Shown here in pieces: positions 25,848-34,154 of a stretch of DNA of 64,000 bases. The DNA is taken from contig NZ_SLYW01000010.1 in NCBI RefSeq assembly GCF_004343585.1, forward strand, positions 106,508-170,507, read 5' to 3'. Position 1 is the first letter of the stretch, and the number at the start of each line of letters is the position of its first letter. This DNA comes from Neorhizobium sp. JUb45 (GTDB lineage Bacteria > Pseudomonadota > Alphaproteobacteria > Rhizobiales > Rhizobiaceae). The notes under the pieces were generated by a model. The model was given only the letters and a program-made list of their open reading frames with translations, had not been told where the DNA came from and did no database searches. The translations under genes and the position numbers were made by a program.

Positions 25848-26672
25848 ATGATTAGACAACAGACGCCAAAGTTAAAGTATCTAATCCAATCGGTTCCGCC
25901 GGGCTTCCTCGTCGACTCGGCCTGGACGGCACGCCATGCGATCTCACGGCAATCCGTATCGGCGTATATCAAGCAGGGTTGGCTTGAGCGGATTGCGACA
26001 GGCGTCTACCGACGACCATTTTCGGTAAGAGAAATGGCGCAAGCCGTCACGGGTTGGAAAATTCCCTTGTTATCCGCGCAATGGATCATGGGACATGCAT
26101 TCCACGTGGGAGGTCTGACCGCGCTTGGATTGCGCGGCCATTCCCACTACCTGCAGCTCGGCGGCGATACGCGCGTCTACCTCTATGGCTCCGATATTCC
26201 TGACTGGCTTATAACATTGACAACCGATGCCAGGTTCATCCGACGAGGTCATGGACTGTTCTCCGACGAGAACAACGGCGTCGAGGACAGCGAATTCAGC
26301 CTCTCCGATAATCCAGATGAGGAACTGGCCATGAGCCCGTGGCACTGGCCCATCAAAATGTCGTCTGCAGAGCGGGCGATACTGGAGATTCTCGATGAAC
26401 TTCCGAAGAACGAAAGCTTTCACAACATCGACATGGTATTTGAGGGAATGGTCAATCTGCGCCCAAAAATGTTGACGACGCTGTTGACCCAGTGCAGCAG
26501 CGTAAAGGTGAAGCGCCTGTTCTTCGTCTATGCCGACAAGCACGCGCATGCGTGGCTCAAGCATATCGACAGATCGCAGATCGACATGGGACGCGGCGAT
26601 CGGGCACTTGTCCCAGGCAGCCGGCTTCACCCCATTTATCGCGTAACGGTCCCCGCCGACCTGCTGCCATAG
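25848..26672 (+). CDS. AbiEi-family antitoxin
   Basis: 274-aa antitoxin of a type IV (AbiE-like) toxin-antitoxin pair. The N-terminal winged-helix region (DSAWTARHAISRQSVSAYIK, then GWLERIATGVYRRPF) is the AbiEi/transcriptional-regulator signature and is likely to bind its own promoter. The C-terminal domain (AILEILDELPKNESFHNIDM) neutralises the toxin. ATG 25848; a GTG at 25839 is possible. The toxin gene starts 10 nt after the stop. AbiE systems abort phage infection and stabilise plasmids. Confidence 0.85.
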   Translation: MIRQQTPKLKYLIQSVPPGFLVDSAWTARHAISRQSVSAYIKQGWLERIATGVYRRPFSVREMAQAVTGWKIPLLSAQWIMGHAFHVGGLTALGLRGHSHYLQLGGDTRVYLYGSDIPDWLITLTTDARFIRRGHGLFSDENNGVEDSEFSLSDNPDEELAMSPWHWPIKMSSAERAILEILDELPKNESFHNIDMVFEGMVNLRPKMLTTLLTQCSSVKVKRLFFVYADKHAHAWLKHIDRSQIDMGRGDRALVPGSRLHPIYRVTVPADLLP

Positions 26673-26682
26673 GAGAATATCG

Positions 26683-27600
26683 ATGGCGCGTGATCGCTAT
26701 ATGCCGCAGGTCGAACTGCTCGTCCGGACGTTGCCCTATATCGCACGGCAGGATGTCTTCGCCCTCAAGGGAGGAACGGCCATCAACCTGTTCTACAGGG
26801 ATATGCCTCGCTTATCGGTCGACATTGACCTCACCTACCTTCCCATCGAGGATCGCGACACGACGCTCAGCGGTATCGATGCCGCGCTCGACCGCATTCG
26901 CGACGACTTGCTGAAAAATCTGCGCGGGGTCGACGTCCAGCGCATCGCCGGCGGCGGCAACAATGATACGCGGGTGCTCGTCCGGCAGGGCACCACCGAA
27001 ATCAAGATCGAGACCTCGCCGGTCGCGCGTGGAACTGTGCATCCTCCAGAACTGCGGGCGGTAACGGATGGCGTCGCCGAGGCGTTCGGCTTTGCTGAAA
27101 TGCAGGTGGTGTCCTTCGAAGATCTGTTTGGTGGCAAGCTTCATGCCGCCGTGGACCGCCAGCACCCGCGCGATCTCTTCGACGTGAAGCTGCTCTACGA
27201 CAATGAAGGGCTCACTGACGCGTTGTTTCGGACCTTTCTCATCTACGTCGCAAGCTCCGGCCGCCCCCCGCATGAGCTGATCAGGCCGTCATTGTCCGAA
27301 ATCGATGACGCCTTCGTGAAAGAATTCGAAGGCATGACCATCGAGCCTGTCAGCCTGATCGAACTGAAAGACGCGCGAGTCCGGCTGACAGGTGATCTTC
27401 GAGCCCGACTCGATGATAAAGCGATGCGATTCCTGCTCTCTCTCCATGATACGGAGCCGGATTTCGACGCCATCGGGTTGCCTCAGGCGGCCGCGCTGCC
27501 GGCAGTACGCTGGAAGTTGCTCAATCTAGCAAAGCTGAAGCAGCAGAACCCCGATAAACACGCCATGCAGCGTGGGGAGATTGAGGATATGTTTGTCTAG
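26683..27600 (+). CDS. AbiEii-family nucleotidyltransferase toxin
   Basis: 305-aa toxin of the AbiEii/AbiGii group (nucleotidyltransferase fold). Key motifs are present: FALKGGTAINLF (GS-like loop), LSVDIDLTYL (the two catalytic aspartates), and FEDLFGGKLHAAVDRQHPRDLFD. Homologues modify tRNA or other targets to stop growth. AGGAG lies before the ATG. It follows the antitoxin in one operon. The protein looks full-length. Confidence 0.87.
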   Translation: MARDRYMPQVELLVRTLPYIARQDVFALKGGTAINLFYRDMPRLSVDIDLTYLPIEDRDTTLSGIDAALDRIRDDLLKNLRGVDVQRIAGGGNNDTRVLVRQGTTEIKIETSPVARGTVHPPELRAVTDGVAEAFGFAEMQVVSFEDLFGGKLHAAVDRQHPRDLFDVKLLYDNEGLTDALFRTFLIYVASSGRPPHELIRPSLSEIDDAFVKEFEGMTIEPVSLIELKDARVRLTGDLRARLDDKAMRFLLSLHDTEPDFDAIGLPQAAALPAVRWKLLNLAKLKQQNPDKHAMQRGEIEDMFV

Positions 27601-28023
27601 GCCACTGCATGCGATATCGCGCCGTAGGCGTGCGCAAGGCCTGTAATAAAATACTGAAGAGCATCGGAGCTTTCAGCATCGCGCCGGCCGAACAGGGCGG
27701 GAAAGCGGGAATTCTCGACATGTTTCGCCCGGAAAAGGGGAGCCGCAGGAGCCTTAGCATAGCGCCGCTAAGCGGAAGGCGGAACCGACTATCCCCGGGA
27801 GAAACGTTCCATTCAGTCTGTCGCGAAGGCGGACTTAACGTCCGAGTTTCACGACACGGTCCGTGACAACGGTCTACTGGCGTAACTTAGAAATCTAGAT
27901 GCCCATGCATCTAGCAAAGCGCATCTGTCCAGCCTTGAGCGACAAGGTTTCGGAAGGCGTCGCGCACCTGCGTGTGGAACAGGGCGCCGTGTGACCATCT
28001 CGCCGGAAGTTAGACTTGTGGCT
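27601..28023. other. 423-bp gap without a gene
   Basis: No convincing gene. A perfect palindrome with 8-bp arms, CTAGATGC-CCAT-GCATCTAG, lies at 27895-27914. It may be a terminator or the mark of an old junction. Confidence 0.4.
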
Positions 28024-29034
28024 TCAGTGCCGCCTTGGATTTAAGTCGACATTTACCGTTGCTCCGGCTTTTACCAGCTCTGGTAGAAACCAGTTATGGT
28101 CCATCAGTTGTTCAGGGAAGTAGAGACCCGGCGGGAATGCGGGACGCCCCTCAAGTCCAAGAACGATTGAAAGAGACAGAGCGGCACTAAGGCCCGTCAA
28201 CTTGGCTTGGCCTTTCGTAAATTCAATGGTCGAGCGCCGCCGTGTCAATTGGCCATTTATCTCCCCTTCTATCTCAAGAATCACTTCAGTTCCGACATCC
28301 CCGCCGCGCACACGGCTTGAAGAGACGCCACTGGCCAGGTCGAAGCGGACCTCCCGCGCACCCGTGGCAGCGTGAAGACTGACTATGTCGTAAGGTGCGA
28401 AAGCAGATGCAGAGAAAATTCTTCCATCTACGGCCGCAATTTCTCTCCTGGCAGTTTTGCCACGAAGCCAGACGCGGCGCCCGTTCTGGAAACCAAGAAC
28501 GTTGGAAACACCTTCCGCTCCAACCTCCATGTCTTCTTGGGCGGCAGGTCCGGTCGGGTCGAGATCGTCTATGATCGCCCCGACCTTAATCGAATGTACG
28601 ACGTCCAATCCCTCAACTGACGCCATGGCAAGGAAGACCGTCGGCCCGCCGTGCCAGTGACTGGAAAGCACAACCGGCGAAGCATCAGGGCGGCTGATGA
28701 AGTGCGCCATCTCTGCGCCGACTTCGATCAGCCAGTTGCCGATGCTCATATACGGAATTTGAAGGTCCTGCGCCAAACGCATGCCGTGAAGGCCAGAATC
28801 TGGGGCGAGCATCACTACGGCGGAAATGGGGGTATCAGGATGGAGACCAAGGCGCTTTCGTTGAGTATCGACCTCTACAGCATCGGCATAACCGACGTCT
28901 CGAGCAATGACGTCGGCTTTCCCGACATCCCGCCCGCCGATCAGGATCGGTGGCTCAGGATGCCTGTCGCGAAACGCGCGCACCATTTGCTGTCCGACGA
29001 CACCCGAGCCGCCCACGAACAGGATTTTTCCCAT
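28024..29034 (-). CDS. Saccharopine dehydrogenase-like NAD(P)-binding protein
   Basis: 336-aa oxidoreductase-like protein. A Rossmann start is clear: MGKILFVGGSGVVGQQMVRAF, then ILIGGRDVGKADVIARDVG. The rest has the saccharopine dehydrogenase/trans-acting enoyl reductase type outline (SHWHGGPTVFLAMAS, PAFPPGLYFPEQLMD). The ATG at 29034 has AGGAG 10 nt upstream. It lies downstream of the epoxide-hydrolase-like gene in the same direction (84-nt gap). Substrate unknown. Confidence 0.75.
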   Translation of the reverse strand: MGKILFVGGSGVVGQQMVRAFRDRHPEPPILIGGRDVGKADVIARDVGYADAVEVDTQRKRLGLHPDTPISAVVMLAPDSGLHGMRLAQDLQIPYMSIGNWLIEVGAEMAHFISRPDASPVVLSSHWHGGPTVFLAMASVEGLDVVHSIKVGAIIDDLDPTGPAAQEDMEVGAEGVSNVLGFQNGRRVWLRGKTARREIAAVDGRIFSASAFAPYDIVSLHAATGAREVRFDLASGVSSSRVRGGDVGTEVILEIEGEINGQLTRRRSTIEFTKGQAKLTGLSAALSLSIVLGLEGRPAFPPGLYFPEQLMDHNWFLPELVKAGATVNVDLNPRRH

Positions 29035-29118
29035 CACCGAAAGTCTCCTTCTACATAAACAAGATGTTGGCAGCTGCAACCAGAGAATGAGAGTTCACCG
29101 GCGATCACGACTACGAGA

Positions 29119-30246
29119 TCACCGCCCGCCCGGCGGGAAACGCTTATGCAGCCAGGAAACGGCAATCCGGTTCACCGCGTCGGGCTGCTCTTCCGCCGTC
29201 CAATGCCAGGCATCAGCGACCACATGTTTCTCAAGATCTGGTACACAGGCATCCATCCCGTCCGTCATGCTTGACCTTAGAACCACGTCGTTGGCAGCCG
29301 ACACCATCAACGATGGCACGCGGATCGTCTGGTCGACGTCCAGTCCTGCTTTCCAATTGCGGGTGATGTTGCGGTACCAATTGATTGCTGGGGTAAAGCC
29401 GGTACGGTTATAGTGCCGGACGTAGAATTCCAACTCATCGGAATTGAGGACATCCTGGCCGGGAAACTGATCGGGCGTCGGTTGCCCGTAATATTCCATA
29501 TTCTTGAACTGCGCCGGCAGTTGGTCCCAGCCGGTGGGAGTGCCGAGGTTCTTCCGCAACGATCCCCGCAATGTACCGCGCGGATCGCTGTTCATCACGG
29601 TGTCAGCTGCATCTCCGTCCTGGAACAACAGCACATACATGTGTGGGCTATAGACCTCGCGCATCTGGGCGATGGGATCACGTCCAGGGTCCGCGACGAA
29701 CTTTTGCCCCTCCTGCAGAACCGGAGCGACGAGGTCGGTATGCAGCCAGAGCATCCAGTGCGGGATATGTGGCGTGTTGAGCGATATCACGCCAGCCGTG
29801 CGCTCTCGATGGAAAAGTGCCATCTGCCAGGATAGGAGCCCGCCAAAGTCATGGCCCATGAACACTGCTTTTTCGACGTCAAGGGCGTCGAGAAGGCCGA
29901 CGACATCACCCGTCAAATTGGCGAGATCATAAGCTTCGACGGCCTCGGGCCTATCGCTGAGGCCGTAGCCGCGCAGATCGGGAACGATTACGCGATAGCC
30001 TGCTGCCACCAATGCCGGAATCTGATAGCGCCACGTATATGCCAAACCCGGAAAGCCATGCAGCAATACGACTGCCGGCCCCGATCCAGACTCGTAAACG
30101 GCAAGATTGATACCATTGGCAGCAACCATCCGCACGGGCGGCATTGCGGACAGGAGCAGTCCCTGATTAGCCATGGCAGGAAATGCCGTGGCGGAAGCGA
30201 CCGCTCCAAATCCGGCCAAGAGCGCTCTACGTGTCAGTTTTAACAT
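29119..30246 (-). CDS. Tat-exported epoxide hydrolase-like alpha/beta hydrolase
   Basis: 375-aa hydrolase. The N-terminus has a twin-arginine signal (LTRRALLAGFGAVASA) ending near AMAN, so it should be exported folded to the periplasm. The catalytic domain has the oxyanion motif HGFPG, nucleophile Asp in GHDFGG, a possible catalytic Tyr in FTPAINWYRNITRNW, and the terminal His in DAWHWTAEEQP; these fit soluble epoxide hydrolases or haloalkane dehalogenase-like enzymes. GGAG lies before ATG 30246. It is divergent from a TetR gene that probably controls it. Confidence 0.82.
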   Translation of the reverse strand: MLKLTRRALLAGFGAVASATAFPAMANQGLLLSAMPPVRMVAANGINLAVYESGSGPAVVLLHGFPGLAYTWRYQIPALVAAGYRVIVPDLRGYGLSDRPEAVEAYDLANLTGDVVGLLDALDVEKAVFMGHDFGGLLSWQMALFHRERTAGVISLNTPHIPHWMLWLHTDLVAPVLQEGQKFVADPGRDPIAQMREVYSPHMYVLLFQDGDAADTVMNSDPRGTLRGSLRKNLGTPTGWDQLPAQFKNMEYYGQPTPDQFPGQDVLNSDELEFYVRHYNRTGFTPAINWYRNITRNWKAGLDVDQTIRVPSLMVSAANDVVLRSSMTDGMDACVPDLEKHVVADAWHWTAEEQPDAVNRIAVSWLHKRFPPGGR

Positions 30247-30346
30247 CTCATTCTCCGAATTGCGGTCCAGGACCCTTCGCAAGCTGCTTGGCCTAGCCCT
30301 TCAACAGCTGCCTCCAAATCTCTGATGGAAGCAGAGGGAGATGCGT

Positions 30347-30375
30347 GTTACATTGAGTAAGTTACTATCAGTAAC
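30347..30375. promoter_or_regulatory. Tandem TetR-type operator
   Basis: GTTAC-TATCA-GTAAC (30361-30375) is a perfect 5-bp-arm dyad; GTTAC-ATTGA-GTAAG (30347-30361) is a near copy that shares one base with it. The pair lies between the hydrolase and TetR genes and is a good candidate for autoregulation. Confidence 0.65.
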
Positions 30376-30394
30376 ATTGATCAGCTGCTCATCG

Positions 30395-31024
30395 ATGTCA
30401 AGCCAGGAATCGCAATTGTCTAACAAGATGCCCAAGGCGGATCGCCGCGCCCAACTGCTCGAAATCGCTCACGCCATTGTGCGGCAGCACGGTACGGATG
30501 CCTTGACGCTGGGATCTCTCGCCGAGCGCGCAGGGCTGAGCAAGCCGATTACATACAATCATTTCAAGACGAGGGCCGGCTTGATGATCGCCCTCTATCG
30601 GGAGATCATGGATCGCCAGGTGCTGGCATTAGGCGAGGCAATCAATCATGCACCCCAGCGCCTTGACTACATCGCCGGCGTTCTCGCTACGACTTACATG
30701 GATTGCTACAAATCTGTGGGGCCGGAGTGGCACGCGATAGGAGCGGCCCTGAAGGGCGATGCGCTGATGGATGCCAATCATCGCGAAATGATCGACAGCT
30801 ACGTCGCGTTCTTTGCACAAGTGCTTACGCCGCTTTCAACACTTGCCCCGGAGATAACGCGGCGCCGCTGCCTTGGTATCATCGGCGCTGGAGAAGCACT
30901 GTCCGACGGCCTGGTCCGCGGAAACATTACCAGGGATCACGCCATAGCAGACTTCGCCGATTTGATTGTCAATTGGCTGCCGACATCCGACCGAATGTCG
31001 AGTGGAACGGATAGGCTAGGCTAA
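30395..31024 (+). CDS. TetR-family transcriptional regulator
   Basis: 209-aa repressor (if ATG 30395 is used; ATG 30428 is the other choice). The N-terminal helix-turn-helix is clear: ALTLGSLAERAGLSKPITYN, followed by HFKTRAGLM. The C-terminal ligand domain is helical. It is divergent from the exported hydrolase, with a tandem operator between, so it probably represses that gene and itself in response to a substrate-like ligand. Its stop codon lies 3 nt before the IS6-type element at 31028, but the C-terminus appears normal. Confidence 0.82.
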   Translation: MSSQESQLSNKMPKADRRAQLLEIAHAIVRQHGTDALTLGSLAERAGLSKPITYNHFKTRAGLMIALYREIMDRQVLALGEAINHAPQRLDYIAGVLATTYMDCYKSVGPEWHAIGAALKGDALMDANHREMIDSYVAFFAQVLTPLSTLAPEITRRRCLGIIGAGEALSDGLVRGNITRDHAIADFADLIVNWLPTSDRMSSGTDRLG

Positions 31025-31027
31025 ATC

Positions 31028-31918
31028 GGGCTTGTCGCAAACATTTTTGGAGCGCGCGATTATCCCCTGTGCATCCTCATTTTCATGCTTTGTTAACCTT
31101 TTGCAGTCCGAAGAGGCGCGCAAGCAAATCGTTCTGGTCGTTGACAGTCCAGTCTCCGGAAAAGCCAAAGCCCTTCCGCAGCCAAAGCATCGCCTCGAAA
31201 CCCGCGATGGTTCGCCGCGCCGTGTTGAAGGATTGGAAGCCGCCGATCTTTGGCATGTTCCTCTTTACCCGGAAATGGTCACTTTCGATGCCTTGCTGGA
31301 GGTGCTTGGTGACATAGTGGACGGGGCCCGGATGGAGAAGCCCGTCCTCAACCGACGTTTTGATCGTTGACGGGAAGGTGTTGGCCCCGTCCGTCCCGAT
31401 CCTGTTCGGCGACAACAAGGGTTCATCTTTAAGCATCTTGCGGAAGAACCGCTTGGCGGCGTCGAGATCGCGCTTAGCGGTCAGCAGGAAATCTACCGGA
31501 TTGCCGTGTTTATCTATGGCTCGGTACAGATAGCGCCATTTGCCGCGGATCTTGACGTACGTCTCATCGATCCGGACCGAGCCGCAATGGGGTCGGCGAA
31601 ACAGCCGCAGCCGTTTTTCGATCATCGGCGCATAAGCCAATACCCAGCGGTTGGCCGTGCTATGATCCACCTCCAAGCCCCGCTCGCGAAACATCTCTTC
31701 CAAGTCACGATAGCTGAGCGGGTATCGCAAGTACCAGGCAACCGCCTGTACAATCAGCCAAGCCTCGAAATGCCTGCCTTTGAAGTCATCCTTTGATTGG
31801 CGCTTCAGCTTCTCGGCAATAGCATTCAGAATCATGGGCTCGCTCCGCAACTTTCGGAGCGGCAAATTCCATGCCTATGGTCAACATAAGGTTAAGCCCG
31901 AAAATTTGCGACAAGCCC
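31028..31918. mobile_element. IS6-family insertion sequence
   Basis: 891 bp with perfect 14-bp terminal inverted repeats GGGCTTGTCGCAAA / TTTGCGACAAGCCC. It holds one transposase gene. The 8-bp flanks (GCTAAATC and GGTCATTG) differ, so there is no target duplication; IS6-type replicative events followed by recombination or deletion would explain this. It separates the TetR gene from cysS. Confidence 0.88.
31083..31835 (-). CDS. IS6-family transposase
   Basis: 250-aa DDE transposase. A short zinc-binding/helical N-terminus leads to the catalytic core with SVRIDETYVKIRGKWRYLYR (first Asp), IGTDGANTF (second Asp) and GIESDHFRVKR (Glu). The open frame begins with TTG at 31865; ATG 31835 has GGAG at a normal distance. 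It appears complete and could be active. Confidence 0.87.
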   Translation of the reverse strand: MILNAIAEKLKRQSKDDFKGRHFEAWLIVQAVAWYLRYPLSYRDLEEMFRERGLEVDHSTANRWVLAYAPMIEKRLRLFRRPHCGSVRIDETYVKIRGKWRYLYRAIDKHGNPVDFLLTAKRDLDAAKRFFRKMLKDEPLLSPNRIGTDGANTFPSTIKTSVEDGLLHPGPVHYVTKHLQQGIESDHFRVKRNMPKIGGFQSFNTARRTIAGFEAMLWLRKGFGFSGDWTVNDQNDLLARLFGLQKVNKA

Positions 31919-31920
31919 GG

Positions 31921-33390
31921 TCATTGCACCTTATCGCGGGCCGAGAGCTTGAATCCTTCAGGGGTATCTTCGACGATGTATCCCTCTTCACTCAGTCGGC
32001 TGCGAAGTTCATCTGCGGTTTTCCAATCGCGCCGGAGACGGGCATCCTGGCGGAGCTCGGCCAATTCCTGTATCTCGGACGGTGCCGAAAAGGGGGCGTA
32101 GGAGAGCATATTCGCCGCTTCCATGAGTTTCAGTCCTGCGATATGGTCGAACGTCTCGACGATCTGAAGCTTGGCATTCGGATGCAGTTGTTCGTCGTTT
32201 AGCGCGGATTGTAGGAGTGTCAGGGCCGCCGGAGTTCCAAGATCATTGTTGAAGGCATCAGAGATCTTCTCTTCATAGGAATGCCCTTTATCTGATTTAG
32301 AAACGGCTCCCGTTTGAGAGTTTGCTTGAATTTGGATATCGGCGATCGTTTGTTTAAGGCGTCGGAAAGCAACATTCGCGCTTTCCAAGATCTCCCACGA
32401 GAACTTCATGGTGTTTCGATAATGCGATTTCATGCACAGAAAGCGATAAGCCAGCGGGTCCATGCCCCGCTCTACAACGCTAAATGCAGTGGCGAACGTG
32501 CCTTTCGATTTTGCCATACGCTCGTCGTTTTCCATTTGAAGGAAATTGCCGTGCATCCAATAGCGCACAAAAGGGGCGCAGCCGGTGGCGTTCTCACTCT
32601 GAGCGATTTCGTTGCTATGATGGACAGGAATATGGTCTATCCCTCCCGTATGGATATCGAACTGGTCGCCTAGATAAAAGGTCGACATCGCGCTGCATTC
32701 AATGTGCCAACCTGGAAAGCCAACGCCCCAAGGGGATGGCCATTCCATTTGCCGGTTCTCGTCCGCACGTGAAAATTTCCAGAGCGCAAAGTCCGTTTTG
32801 TTGCGCTTTTCCGCGGCCGCTACACGCATTACTGATCGCAATCCGTCTTTGTCTAACCGAGCAAGACGACCGTAATCAGCAACAAGGGTGGTATCAAAGT
32901 ATATGCCGTCCTCAGTTCGATACGTGAAACCATTGGCTTCGAGTTGTTCGACCATCCTAATTTGCTGAGGAATATGTTCTGTCGCTCTGCAGAGTGTATT
33001 GGGGCTCACAATATTTAGGAGTTCACACTGCTCGATAAAGGAATTCTCGTAAGTTTCTGCAATCTGCCATGCCGTGCGCCCTTCCCGAGCAGCGCCTAGC
33101 TCCATCTTGTCTTCACCTTCGTCAGCATCACTTGTAAGATGGCCGACGTCGGTAATATTCATGACATGATTTACGATGAACTCGTTTGCTCTCAACAACC
33201 GGACAAGTGTGTCAGAGAATATATAGGTTCGCATGTTCCCTAGATGGGCGTTATTATAAACCGTAGGGCCACATGTATAGACACCCACACGGTCCTCGCT
33301 CATGGACACAAATGGTTCTGTAGAACGCGACATCGTATTGAATAGGTATATTGGCCTTCTCGGCATCACGGGTCCACTTTCTAGGCACAT
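31921..33390 (-). CDS. cysS: Cysteinyl-tRNA synthetase (mobile-region copy)
   Basis: 489-aa class I synthetase that charges tRNA-Cys. All key elements are visible: zinc ligand Cys40 and the HIGH-like box HLGN (49-52) in YTCGPTVYNNAHLGN; GWHIECSAMS with Cys232; HTGGIDHIPVHHSNEIAQSE (248-267); and the KMSKS-like RMAKSKG (291-297). Start ATG 33390, with ATG 33366 as alternative. Its stop is 2 nt outside the IS6 end, so the natural C-terminus may have been replaced. GC content looks lower than the neighbours. It follows a possible dioxygenase gene by 14 nt. It may be a spare or resistant copy, or serve a biosynthetic cluster. Confidence 0.88.
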   Translation of the reverse strand: MCLESGPVMPRRPIYLFNTMSRSTEPFVSMSEDRVGVYTCGPTVYNNAHLGNMRTYIFSDTLVRLLRANEFIVNHVMNITDVGHLTSDADEGEDKMELGAAREGRTAWQIAETYENSFIEQCELLNIVSPNTLCRATEHIPQQIRMVEQLEANGFTYRTEDGIYFDTTLVADYGRLARLDKDGLRSVMRVAAAEKRNKTDFALWKFSRADENRQMEWPSPWGVGFPGWHIECSAMSTFYLGDQFDIHTGGIDHIPVHHSNEIAQSENATGCAPFVRYWMHGNFLQMENDERMAKSKGTFATAFSVVERGMDPLAYRFLCMKSHYRNTMKFSWEILESANVAFRRLKQTIADIQIQANSQTGAVSKSDKGHSYEEKISDAFNNDLGTPAALTLLQSALNDEQLHPNAKLQIVETFDHIAGLKLMEAANMLSYAPFSAPSEIQELAELRQDARLRRDWKTADELRSRLSEEGYIVEDTPEGFKLSARDKVQ

Positions 33391-33404
33391 AAAGTTAACA
33401 GGTT

Positions 33405-34046
33405 TTAGGTTGGCTTGGTGCCCAGTTCAAGTGACGGTGTTATCGATGCAAGGAGGTTCTCTCGAACATCGGCCTTAAACCGTCCGTCGACCCTAATCGA
33501 AACAGTCGGGTGCGGCGACTGTTCAACGCCATGGCGCTGACGGCTGTCGAACCACGCAGCAAATCCGAGTGTATCTGCCCTAACATCAGCGTCGTCGATG
33601 ACATAGAGCTGTTTTTCGGGTGACGTGCGGAACCAGACGAATTCCTGTTTTACATCGGGCAACTGATGATCCCGATGAAGCGGCGTCCCCCACCCGGCGG
33701 GATCAACCAGAACGAGGATCCGCGCCACGTCCTCTAAGGGGAAGCTTTCGATAAGTTCTCGCGTCGCCGGAAGAGTTTCGTAAAGCGGGGACCGATCCCT
33801 AAGGTCAGGGTTTCCATAGTCGGCAGGCGCGCGGCCGGAGCCTTCCTCCCCGTTTCGGATGCTTAAACGGATTTTCTTTGGGCCGCACGGCTGTCTACGC
33901 AATTCGAACTGTTCGAGAAAGGGCGATTGCGAGGCCGCCAGGATTTCAACCAATTCCAGTGTTTCAGCTTCCACTGTCTGTCGTAGATCGGCGTTAACTG
34001 TGGGTTTGCATTTAATCGTGAGATTCCGTCCCAACACTTTCAACAC
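33405..34046 (-). CDS. Possible Fe(II)/2-oxoglutarate-type dioxygenase
   Basis: 213-aa protein with a likely double-stranded beta-helix core: GWGTPLHRDHQLP (HxD metal motif), EFVWFRTSPEKQLYVIDD, AAWFDSRQRHGVEQS (distal His) and VSIRVDGRFK (Arg for the co-substrate). This order fits Asp/Pro hydroxylase-like oxygenases. The frame starts with GTG 34046, right at the edge of the Tn7-like element (repeats begin at 34055), so the true N-terminus may have been lost. It is in the same direction as cysS and 14 nt before it, so one transcript is likely. Function unproven. Confidence 0.5.
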   Translation of the reverse strand: MLKVLGRNLTIKCKPTVNADLRQTVEAETLELVEILAASQSPFLEQFELRRQPCGPKKIRLSIRNGEEGSGRAPADYGNPDLRDRSPLYETLPATRELIESFPLEDVARILVLVDPAGWGTPLHRDHQLPDVKQEFVWFRTSPEKQLYVIDDADVRADTLGFAAWFDSRQRHGVEQSPHPTVSIRVDGRFKADVRENLLASITPSLELGTKPT

Positions 34047-34054
34047 GTTAGCTC

Positions 34055-34122
34055 GGCACGTAGTTTGAGACTTAGCACTTAATTTGAGACCGCCTCTTGG
34101 ATTTTAGCACTTAATGTGAGAT
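34055..34122 (+). repeat. Three 17-bp repeats at the left end of the Tn7/Tn5053-like element
   Basis: Copies at 34055-34071, 34074-34090 and 34106-34122 share the core GCACTTAATTTGAGAC with few changes. They lie just before tniA and have the look of transposase-binding sites at a Tn7/Tn5053-type end. The element edge is near 34050; the exact terminal bases are not clear. Confidence 0.65.
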
Positions 34123-34154
34123 TCATTCATTGATGAAATCCGCGGTAGTTTATT

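Noticed and set aside
31020..31926. Target-site duplication of the IS6 element
   Set aside because: The 8-bp flanks GCTAAATC and GGTCATTG differ.
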